NCBI GenBank assembly: GCA_041484905.1
Contig: JBGPIL010000041.1
Span: forward strand, 1 to 14,275
Length of the DNA stretch: 14,275 nt
Origin: JACQCE01 sp041484905
GTDB taxonomy: Bacteria; Nitrospirota; Nitrospiria; JACQCE01
Direction of reading: 5' to 3'
Below, one piece after another: positions 1 through 5,577 of the stretch (the first letter of the stretch is position 1; the number at the start of each line of letters is the position of its first letter). The position numbers and the translations under genes are program-made. The notes below the pieces were generated by a model. The model was not told the origin of the DNA. It ran no database searches and was given only the letters and a program-made list of their open reading frames with translations.

Positions 1-381
1 CACGACTTCATCGCGGAACTGCCGAAGGGTTACGACACGATCGTCGGGGAGAAGGGCTTGCTGCTCTCCGCGGGCCAGCGGCAGCGCATTGCCATCGCGC
101 GCGCCATCTTGAAAAATTCCCGCCTCCTGCTGCTGGACGAGGCCACCTCATCGTTGGACAACGAATCGGAGTTGCTGATCCAGGAGGCACTGGAACGGCT
201 CATGAAGGGGCGGACGACCTTCGCCATCGCCCACCGCCTGACCACGATTCAAAACGCCCACCGCATCCTGGTCATCGACAAGGGACGGCTGGTGGAACAG
301 GGCACGCACCAGGACTTGCTGGCCCTCAAGGGGCTCTATCATCACCTGTACACCATGCGCCTGGCCGGCGTGGAGCTGTAA
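1..381 (+). CDS. ABC exporter ATPase domain, C-terminal part (5' truncated)
   Basis: The reading frame is open from base 1 to TAA at 379-381, so only the last 126 residues of the nucleotide-binding domain are present. Visible in order: the helical region HDFIAELPKGYDTIVGE; an ABC signature that reads LSAGQRQR instead of LSGGQRQR (residues 24-31); Walker B with catalytic Glu in LLLLDEATSSLD (44-55); the H-loop in IAHRL; and the usual tail (VIDKGRLVEQGTH). In exporters of the MsbA/lipid and multidrug type this domain binds and hydrolyses ATP at the inner membrane to drive export. The Walker A motif and the membrane domain lie outside the window, so the substrate cannot be named. The next gene begins 3 bases after the stop, suggesting one transcript. 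An ABC exporter half-transporter is near certain; MsbA itself is only a possibility. Confidence 0.93.
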   Translation, partial: HDFIAELPKGYDTIVGEKGLLLSAGQRQRIAIARAILKNSRLLLLDEATSSLDNESELLIQEALERLMKGRTTFAIAHRLTTIQNAHRILVIDKGRLVEQGTHQDLLALKGLYHHLYTMRLAGVEL

Positions 382-384
382 CCG

Positions 385-1602
385 ATGCCGCATCGAATCC
401 CCCTGCTGTTCCGAACCGGTTGCGGCCTGGTCATCATCTGCGCCGCCGGCTGCACGAGGCCGCCAGCCGATAACGGGCCGCCGATCTTCCAGCCACCGGT
501 GCAGTATCACGTCGGGCTGAACCCCACCTCGATCCTGACGGCCGACCTGAACGGTGACGGCCGGCCCGACCTGATCACCACCAACCTGAACAGCAACAAC
601 GTCTCGATCCTGCTGGGGCGGCCGGTGCCATCAGTCCAACAGACCGGCCAAGAGGGGGAAGCCGGCCTCCTGTTCAACGAACACGTCATGTACGACGTGG
701 GAGTGCGGCCGCGGACAGCGGCCCTGGGCGACTTTAATCGCGACGGACGGCTCGATCTTGCGGTCGCCAACAATCAGAGCGACGACCTGTCAATTTTGTT
801 GGGCAACGGGAACGGCACCTTTCAAAAGGCGGCCACGCTGCCGGCCGGGCGGTCGCCCCTGGCGATTGCGGCGGGTGATTTAAACCACGATGGAGTGGAC
901 GATCTGGTCGTCGCCCTGCGCTTCGATCATCTTCTGGTCTACCTGGGACGGGGCGACGGCACCTTCACGCCCCCGGTGAACTACGATCCCGGCGATACGC
1001 CGACCGCCATTCTGTTGACCGATTTGAACGGGGACGGCCATCTGGATGTGCTTGTCTCCAACAACGGGCCGATGACCGGCAGTGTCGCCCTCTTCTGGGG
1101 CTCAGCCACCGGCGCGCTGCAAGCAGGCCCGCTCTACGCCGCCAAAGAGCGACCGCTTTTTTCCGCTGTGGGCCGGCTGAACAACGACGCCTATCCGGAT
1201 CTCATCGCGGTCACCCCCTTTGACAACAGCCTGTTCGTCTTTTTCGGCGACGGCCGGGGACCGTTCACGGAACCGCCGATTCAGCTCAGCGCCGATGTCG
1301 AGCCGGTCGCGGTCGCAATCGGCGATTTCAACGGGGACGGCCGCGGCGATCTGGCGATCACCAACTCGGGAAGCAGCGCGATCTCCATCCTGCTGGGTGA
1401 TGGCAACGGCCACTTCAGGAAACCCCAGCTCTATCGGGCAGACAGCCGGCCGATGGGGGTGGTGGCGCTCGATCTGAACGGCGACGGATTGACCGATCTG
1501 GCCGTGACCAATAATTCATCGAACAACGTGTCGGTGTTGATGGCTCTCCAGCCCCAACCCGTCCCGGCTCCCGCGTTGACGAAACCACCCGCCTCTCCCT
1601 AG
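385..1602 (+). CDS. FG-GAP/VCBS repeat predicted lipoprotein, seven-bladed beta-propeller
   Basis: This 405-residue protein starts with a basic n-region, a hydrophobic stretch (13-22) and Cys23 in AAGC, which resembles a lipobox although position -3 is Ala. It is therefore probably exported and possibly lipid-anchored. The rest is seven repeats with a calcium-loop motif of the type DxNxDGxxD starting near residues 54, 116, 165, 213, 264, 314 and 363, each followed by a strand such as SILLGNGNGTF. Seven repeats match one integrin-like beta-propeller. The fifth repeat (RLNNDAYPD) has lost its first Asp and the Gly, so it may not bind calcium. The tail is Pro/Ala-rich. ATG lies 3 bases after the ABC exporter stop, with GGAG 9 bases upstream. 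Such proteins usually act in surface binding; no enzymatic motif is visible and the partner is unknown. Confidence 0.88.
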   Translation: MPHRIPLLFRTGCGLVIICAAGCTRPPADNGPPIFQPPVQYHVGLNPTSILTADLNGDGRPDLITTNLNSNNVSILLGRPVPSVQQTGQEGEAGLLFNEHVMYDVGVRPRTAALGDFNRDGRLDLAVANNQSDDLSILLGNGNGTFQKAATLPAGRSPLAIAAGDLNHDGVDDLVVALRFDHLLVYLGRGDGTFTPPVNYDPGDTPTAILLTDLNGDGHLDVLVSNNGPMTGSVALFWGSATGALQAGPLYAAKERPLFSAVGRLNNDAYPDLIAVTPFDNSLFVFFGDGRGPFTEPPIQLSADVEPVAVAIGDFNGDGRGDLAITNSGSSAISILLGDGNGHFRKPQLYRADSRPMGVVALDLNGDGLTDLAVTNNSSNNVSVLMALQPQPVPAPALTKPPASP

Positions 1603-1695
1603 CGGGAGGGCCGGGCGCCGCGTGGGATCAGCCGGACGACTGCTCCCTGATCTGCAGCCGGGTAATCCGCTCGCGCACCCCGGCGCTCGCTCAAG

Positions 1696-1723
1696 TCAGG
1701 GGGAGAAGCCGCTCTCCCCCCTG
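1696..1723. repeat. Palindromic (REP-like) element, copy 1
   Basis: Perfect arms TCAGGGGGAGA and TCTCCCCCTGA around the loop AGCCGC. The same arms occur at 1864-1891 and 7563-7590, with a varied version at 7643-7672. No T-tract follows on either strand, so it is not a standard intrinsic terminator, although it could slow polymerase between the converging genes. Confidence 0.75.
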
Positions 1724-1788
1724 ATTCATCTGTCTGCGGGGGCCCGTGCGGAATCGGCAAAACGTCCTCCGACACCCCCGCACCCGGG

Positions 1789-1828
1789 CCCATCGGAGTT
1801 ACGGATTCGTCTCCCGGACTTGCAGCCG
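1789..1828 (-). repeat. Extra copy of the ymdB 3' end
   Basis: These 40 bases match 1897-1936 exactly. The latter covers the last nine codons of ymdB, its TAA stop and the adjoining bases. On the minus strand the copy still reads RLQVRETNP then stop in the same frame, but there is no gene body in front of it. A third, diverged version at 1636-1660 reads RLQIREQSSG then stop. Confidence 0.85.
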
Positions 1829-1863
1829 GCTGATTCGCTCGCGCACCCCGGCGCTCGCTCAAG

Positions 1864-1891
1864 TCAGGGGGAGAAGCCGCTCTCCCCCTGA
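1864..1891. repeat. Palindromic (REP-like) element, copy 2
   Basis: Identical to copy 1 in arms and loop. It is followed by CAACCCCCATCGGAG, the flank that also follows the copy at 7563 (CAACCCCCATCG). It ends 15 bases from the ymdB stop codon. Confidence 0.75.
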
Positions 1892-1906
1892 CAACCCCCA
1901 TCGGAG

Positions 1907-2695
1907 TTACGGATTCGTCTCCCGGACTTGCAGCCGCTCAATCGCCGTCGCCAGGCCGTTGGACGGATCGAGCGTGACGATGGCGCCCTGCAAAATCGCC
2001 GGCCCATCGGCCGTTTCAAACCGCGTGGGCATCTGCGTGAGGAATTTTCGAATCGCCGAAGCGGGCGTAACCCCGATCACCGATCCCAGCGGCCCGGTCA
2101 TGCCGACGTCGGTCAGATAGGCCGTCCCCTGTGGCAGGATCTCCTCATCCGCGGTCTGTACGTGCGTATGCGTGCCCAGCACCGCCGTGACCTGGCCGTC
2201 CAGATGCCAGCCCATGGCGCGCTTCTCCGAGGTCGCCTCCGCGTGCATGTCGACAATAATGATCTTCGTCGTCGCACGCAGCCACTCGAGCTCCCGGCGG
2301 GCGGCCTGAAAGGGGCAATCGGTCATCGGCATGAAGACGCGGCCCATCAACTGCAGGACGCCGATCTTCAGGCCCGAGTCCAGCTCGGCAACGTAACGGC
2401 CGAGTCCCGGCGTCTGCTCCGGATAATTGGCCGGCCGCAGGATCCGCCGCTCCTTGGCGAGATAGTCGAGCGCTTCCTTCTTGTCCCAGACGTGGTTGCC
2501 CGTCGTCAGGACATCGATCCCCATGGCAAACAATTCATCGGCGATTTTTGGCGTGATGCCGAAGCCGCCGGCGGCGTTTTCCGCGTTACCGATCACAAAA
2601 TCAATCTCGTGCGCCGCCTTGACCTCCGCCAGCCGATGCGCGATCACACGCCGGCCGGGATCGCCGACGATGTCACCGATTAACAAAATTTTCAT
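1907..2695 (-). CDS. ymdB: YmdB-type metallophosphoesterase (TIGR00282 family)
   Basis: A 262-residue protein matching the YmdB family over its whole length. In B. subtilis this is a binuclear-metal phosphodiesterase that cleaves 2',3'-cyclic nucleotides and affects biofilm and sporulation choices. Metal-site residues fall at D8 (IGDIVGDPGR), E39 and N40 (GNAEN), N67 and H68 (TGNHVWD), H151 (DMHAEATSEK), H176 and H178 (GTHTHVQTAD). This numbering matches that known for the family and supports the ATG at 2695. A TTG at 2716 and an ATG at 2704 are in frame, would add 7 or 4 residues, and lie nearer the GAGAGG and GAAGAA purine runs. It follows rny on the same strand, the same pair order as in Bacillus, and a 143-bp inverted-repeat element fills the spacer. 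Its 3' end has been copied downstream. Confidence 0.95.
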   Translation of the reverse strand: MKILLIGDIVGDPGRRVIAHRLAEVKAAHEIDFVIGNAENAAGGFGITPKIADELFAMGIDVLTTGNHVWDKKEALDYLAKERRILRPANYPEQTPGLGRYVAELDSGLKIGVLQLMGRVFMPMTDCPFQAARRELEWLRATTKIIIVDMHAEATSEKRAMGWHLDGQVTAVLGTHTHVQTADEEILPQGTAYLTDVGMTGPLGSVIGVTPASAIRKFLTQMPTRFETADGPAILQGAIVTLDPSNGLATAIERLQVRETNP

Positions 2696-2729
2696 CTTGG
2701 TCATTTCTTCTTTCAACCTCTCTCACAAT

Positions 2730-2872
2730 GTCTCGGCCAAGGCTGGTGCGGAGGCCGTCTCGGAGCCCCGCACCTCAAATGGCTACGATACTGTGCGGGG
2801 CGAGAGCCGAGGAGCGGCGAGGACCAAAAACCGCAGCCGACTCCGTGCCGACGAACCAGCCTTGGCCGAGAC
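2730..2872. repeat. 143-bp element with 18-bp perfect terminal inverted repeats
   Basis: Bases 2730-2747 (GTCTCGGCCAAGGCTGGT) are the exact reverse complement of 2855-2872. Inside is a second perfect stem, 2765-2773 with 2793-2801 (GCCCCGCAC / GTGCGGGGC), around a 19-base loop, flanked by partly pairing CTCGG / CCGAG. It contains no credible gene. It fills the spacer between the rny stop and ymdB. It resembles a MITE or a large REP-type hairpin, but no target-site duplication is visible. In the rny-ymdB mRNA it would fold into a long hairpin. Confidence 0.85.
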
Positions 2873-2881
2873 TCGCACCCT

Positions 2882-4447
2882 TTATTTGGCTGTTTCCACG
2901 TACCGGCTCTCCCGGATCACCGTGACCTTGATTTGACCGGGATAGGTCATCTCCTTTTCAATTCGGTGGGCCAGATCCCGCGCGATGTGCGCCGCCTGGG
3001 CGTCCGACAGTTCCTCGTGGCGTAGAATCACCCGCACTTCACGGCCGGCCCGGATCGCGTAGGCTTTGTCCACACCGGTGTAGGAGACCGCCAGCCCCTC
3101 TAGCTGCTGCAGTCGCTTGATGTACGACGCATGCTGCTCCCGCCGCGCGCCCGGTCGGGCCGCCGAGAGCCCCTCCGCAATGGCGACCAGGGCCGATTCG
3201 GGACAGATGAATTCGATATCGCCATGGTGACCCGCGATCGCGTTGACCACTTTGGGCGATTCTCCGTAGCGGCGGGCCAGATCGGCCCCAAGGTTGGGGT
3301 GCGTTCCCTCCTCTTCGTGGCTCAGCGCTTTGCCGATGTCGTGCAGCAACGCCGCCCGCCGGGCCAGTTTCACATCCAGCCCCAGCTCATAGGCCATCAT
3401 GCTGCACAGATAGGCCGCCTCCCGCGCGTGGAACAGGTTGTTCTGGCCGTAACTGGTCCGGAAGCGCAACCGGCCCAGCGTTTTGACCAGTTCCGGGTGC
3501 AGCCCTTGAATCTCCAGCTCCAGCAACACCTTTTCCGCCTCCGATACCATATACGCGTCCATCTCTTTTTTAACCTTCTCGACGACCTCTTCGATTCGGG
3601 CCGGATGGATGCGGCCGTCGCCCATCAATCGCTCCAGGGCCACGCGTGCGATCTCCCGGCGCAACGGGTCGAACCCGGAGATGACAACCGCTTCCGGCGT
3701 ATCGTCCACAATGATGTCCACACCCGTGGCTGCCTCAAGGGCCCGGATGTTGCGCCCCTCCTTGCCGATGATCCGTCCCTTCATCTCGTCGTTGGGCAAT
3801 TGCACGACCGACACCGTCGACTCGGCCACGCAGTCGCCGGTCACCCGTTGCATGGCATCGACGATCACTTCGCGCGCCCGTCGTTCGGCCGTTTCCTTGG
3901 TTTCCTCGTCGATCTGACGGAGGCATTTGGCCGCCTCGAGCCGCGCATCCTCCTCCATCATCGCCATGAGCCGCTTGGTCGCCGCCTCGGCGGTCAGGCC
4001 GGCCAGTTGCTCCAGCTCCCGCTGCTGCTCCTTGACGAGTCGACCGTACTGCTCCTCTTTCTCAGCCGTGGTTTTCTCCCGACCGGCCAGCGTCCGTTCA
4101 CGGTGGTGCAGGTCCGATTCACGACGGTCGGCCGATGAAACCCGGCGCTCGAGCTGCGATTCCCGTTGCTGGAGCCGTTGCTCCCGTTCGGCGACTTCGG
4201 TCCGTCGCTGCCTCAGTGCGGTTTCGGCCGACGTTTGCGCCTGCAGGAGCAACTCCTTGGCTGCCAGTTCCGCATCCTTCCGCTGGGCGGCCGCGTCGCG
4301 GGCGGCTTCCTCTAACACACGCTGGGCCTGTTGTTGGGCATCGGTCAGCGCTCGTTGCCCGCGACTCTGCTGCTGCCAGCCGGCCGCCAGCCAGCCCAGC
4401 AGGCCGCCAGCCATTCCAGCGAGAAGACCGCGAATGAATAGGGTCAT
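2882..4447 (-). CDS. rny: Ribonuclease Y
   Basis: At 521 residues it has the usual length for RNase Y, the membrane-anchored endoribonuclease that starts mRNA decay in many bacteria without RNase E. Domains in order: one N-terminal membrane helix (about 5-24); a long charged coiled coil rich in Glu, Arg and Gln (about 30-190); a KH RNA-binding domain (about 205-280) with the GxxG loop GKEG at 228-231; and an HD domain with the catalytic pair H369-D370 in LLHDIGKALSHEEEGTH, then H407-H408 in GHHGDIE. A good Shine-Dalgarno site (GAGGAG, 6 bases before ATG) fixes the start. It is followed by ymdB on the same strand. An 0.8 kb non-coding stretch with a terminator-like hairpin lies upstream, so it may be transcribed partly from its own promoter; I could not identify one with confidence. 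Confidence 0.98.
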   Translation of the reverse strand: MTLFIRGLLAGMAGGLLGWLAAGWQQQSRGQRALTDAQQQAQRVLEEAARDAAAQRKDAELAAKELLLQAQTSAETALRQRRTEVAEREQRLQQRESQLERRVSSADRRESDLHHRERTLAGREKTTAEKEEQYGRLVKEQQRELEQLAGLTAEAATKRLMAMMEEDARLEAAKCLRQIDEETKETAERRAREVIVDAMQRVTGDCVAESTVSVVQLPNDEMKGRIIGKEGRNIRALEAATGVDIIVDDTPEAVVISGFDPLRREIARVALERLMGDGRIHPARIEEVVEKVKKEMDAYMVSEAEKVLLELEIQGLHPELVKTLGRLRFRTSYGQNNLFHAREAAYLCSMMAYELGLDVKLARRAALLHDIGKALSHEEEGTHPNLGADLARRYGESPKVVNAIAGHHGDIEFICPESALVAIAEGLSAARPGARREQHASYIKRLQQLEGLAVSYTGVDKAYAIRAGREVRVILRHEELSDAQAAHIARDLAHRIEKEMTYPGQIKVTVIRESRYVETAK

Positions 4448-4570
4448 CTGTCTCTCCTCTGTGTGTCAGACTCGGTGTCTCATTGGCCTGCGCTCACACC
4501 CGGATCGCGCGCGTGCGCACTCCGAACGTTCACGTACACACGGCCATGCACGCCCGAGATGGCAGGGGAT

Positions 4571-4598
4571 GGAAGAAACGCCCGATAGACTACCGGGC
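4571..4598 (-). terminator. Likely Rho-independent terminator reading on the minus strand
   Basis: On the minus strand GCCCGGTA and TATCGGGC pair (one G-U) around a three-base loop (arms within 4580-4598) and are followed at once by GTTTCTTCC. The opposite strand has no T-run after the stem. It sits 124 bases upstream of rny and would end a transcript coming from the zapA side, such as a small RNA. The T-tract is short and interrupted, so strength is uncertain. Confidence 0.5.
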
Positions 4599-4990
4599 AG
4601 AGAGGGATCGGTCAGACCTGATCAGTCAGAACAGCACGGACAGGGCACGCAAGCAGCCGGCACACGACTCGCCCGGTCAACGCTCCTCCGCTCCCAATGG
4701 GACGGAGCGCCGAGGGCCGGGGACACGCCCGACCGTTGACCGTCAGGCGCTGGTCGATCAGCGCCATGGTGGAAAAAGGGTGCACCGCCTGAAAGAAACC
4801 AGCTCACGCCATTGATCTCATCGAATGCCTGCTCATGCCGCGCCCGAACGGCGCTTTCTGAAAATCACGATCGGTCGATACTGATCAAATCCCGCACTTG
4901 CTTCCAGCCGCGCCTGTTTCCCCTTCCCCGCGCCGTCCTCACATGGGACGCTGTGCGGGCATGGGGTGTGATCATCCTTACGAATACCGC
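4580..4990 (-). ncRNA. Candidate structured RNA between zapA and rny (family not identified)
   Basis: No credible protein is encoded in the 816 bases between zapA and rny. Read on the minus strand, the part nearest rny holds consecutive perfect stems: 4959-4953 area CCCGCAC pairing with GTGCGGG near 4893; CGTCC/GGACG (about 4935-4952); a 7-bp hairpin at 4746-4765 (GGCGCTG/CAGCGCC); a 9-bp stem 4734-4742 with 4674-4682 (CGGTCAACG/CGTTGACCG) enclosing a hairpin at 4686-4707; then a terminator-like hairpin at 4580-4598. Gene order zapA then rny resembles loci where 6S RNA follows zapA, which makes 6S RNA the first hypothesis, but I could not build the closing stem and central bubble of 6S. I saw no RNase P, tmRNA or SRP RNA signature motifs. 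The 5' end given is a guess. Confidence 0.3.
4674..4742 (-). other. Stable branched stem-loop within the candidate RNA
   Basis: Outer arms 4674-4682 and 4734-4742 are perfect 9-bp complements. Inside, 4686-4707 forms a hairpin with CTCCG/CGGAG and TCCC/GGGA around a three-base loop, with one bulged base. A further 7-bp perfect hairpin (4746-4765) adjoins. This density of pairing exceeds what the rest of the gap shows. Confidence 0.5.
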
Positions 4991-5124
4991 GTCGGCACCT
5001 TAGCAAAGCCCCTGCAGAAAAGCAAGACGGGTGAGTGATATCGGATCAGGGAAAATATTCCTCTTCCATGGGTCATGAATATGCGGCGGCCGTGCGCGGT
5101 GCTGTTGCATGTTCAAATTACTTC

Positions 5125-5145
5125 CCCAAAAGCGTTGCTTTTGGG
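5125..5145. other. Perfect 9-bp hairpin in the zapA-rny gap
   Basis: CCCAAAAGC and GCTTTTGGG are separated by GTT. No T-tract follows the stem on either strand (GAAGTAATTT follows on the minus strand), so it is at best a weak terminator about 120 bases after the zapA stop. The remaining sequence from 4991 to 5124 shows no gene, and I found no convincing promoter in it. Confidence 0.5.
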
Positions 5146-5218
5146 TTGGCGATGCCCCACACCCGGCCCCTCGGATGTACGTGCGTATGGCGGTGGGGAT
5201 TGTTGATGGGATTATTGG

Positions 5219-5238
5219 GGGGAGCGGCGCCGCTCCCC
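5219..5238. repeat. 20-bp perfect palindrome downstream of zapA
   Basis: GGGGAGCG-GCGC-CGCTCCCC, followed by TTGATCTCAAT. The upstream flank (GCGTATGGCGGTGGGGAT at about 5183-5200) is shared with 7733-7752 (GGCGTGGATGGCGGTGGGGAT). The right half (CCGCTCCCCTTGAT) recurs at 7918-7931 at the end of the TonB-type gene. It is probably another member of the palindromic repeat group and lies 25 bases beyond the zapA stop codon. Confidence 0.6.
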
Positions 5239-5263
5239 TTGATCTCAATAGACGCGAGCGGAA

Positions 5264-5575
5264 TCAATGCAAGCGAAGGTCGTCGAACTCTTCCTCGATG
5301 CTCTCGATAAGGTCCCGCGTTTTGCGCCCGATCTGCCGGATCGCCATCTGGTGGTGCTGCTGTTCATCGACCATCCGCCGGTAGTCGTGCGCAATGTTGA
5401 TCGCCGACAGCACCGCCAGGCGGCGCAGGTCGTTCGTCTTCGTCTTGGCCGCCACTTCGCGGATTTTCTTGTCCACGTACCGCGCCAATTCCCGCACGTA
5501 GGGTTCGTCAGCGTCGCCGCGCAGGGTGTACTGCTGGCCAAAAATCTCGACGACCACCGGTTTGGATATCTTCAT
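5264..5575 (-). CDS. zapA: Cell division protein ZapA
   Basis: A 103-residue protein of usual ZapA size. ZapA binds FtsZ and bundles its filaments at the division ring. The N-terminal part (KPVVVEIFGQQYTLRGDADEPYVRELARYVDKKI) carries the family's FGxxYxLrg..dEeyvreLA pattern. The middle (LRRLAVLSAINIAHDYRRM) matches the 'aAlnIA.e' region and the end is a helical, acidic coiled coil. The start chosen, ATG at 5575, has GAGG at an ideal 7 bases. An ATG two codons earlier (5581) overlaps the upstream gene's stop as ATGA but is too close to the ribosome site. Coupling to the upstream GAF-like gene is therefore tight in either case. It belongs to the minus-strand set that starts at the 7514-7542 promoter. 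Confidence 0.95.
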   Translation of the reverse strand: MKISKPVVVEIFGQQYTLRGDADEPYVRELARYVDKKIREVAAKTKTNDLRRLAVLSAINIAHDYRRMVDEQQHHQMAIRQIGRKTRDLIESIEEEFDDLRLH

Positions 5576-5577
5576 GG

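Larger units (their letters stand above)
1653..1891. repeat. Direct repeat, 168-bp spacing, in the convergent gap
   Basis: Bases 1668-1723 recur exactly at 1836-1891 (56 bp), and the 15 bases before each are similar (GCAGCCGG shared). Each copy ends in a perfect 11-bp inverted repeat with the same 6-base loop (1696-1723 and 1864-1891). Between them, 1735-1790 resembles a shortened inverted copy of the element at 8992-9091: it has GGGGCCCGTGCGG at one end and CCTCCGACACCCCC at the other. There is no gene in this 304-bp gap between the converging repeat-protein and ymdB genes. Confidence 0.85.

Noticed and set aside
1696..1891. Bidirectional Rho-independent terminators between the convergent genes
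   Set aside because: The hairpins are strong, but no T-tract follows them on either strand, and identical hairpins occur upstream of a promoter, so they are classed as repeats.
1599..1901. 100-residue minus-strand open frame and overlapping plus-strand frames in the convergent gap
   Set aside because: They are built from the direct repeats and palindromes, have no ribosome site and read as low-complexity Arg/Pro/Ser sequence.
1653..1936. CRISPR array
   Set aside because: There are only two or three unequal units with 168- and 108-bp spacing, unique spacers of regular length are missing, and no cas genes are present.
4483..4815. 110-residue plus-strand open frame in the zapA-rny gap
   Set aside because: Composition is Arg/His-rich without domains, no ribosome site is present, and the stretch is better explained by stems of a minus-strand RNA.
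4580..4990. RNase P RNA, tmRNA or SRP RNA
   Set aside because: The conserved cores (GAGGAAAGTCC and ACAGAA of RNase P, the tRNA-like ends of tmRNA, the GGAAGCAGC loop of SRP RNA) are not found.
4812..5003. 63-residue plus-strand open frame
   Set aside because: No recognisable motif or ribosome site; the minus-strand frame opposite (ending near 4820) has no start codon either.
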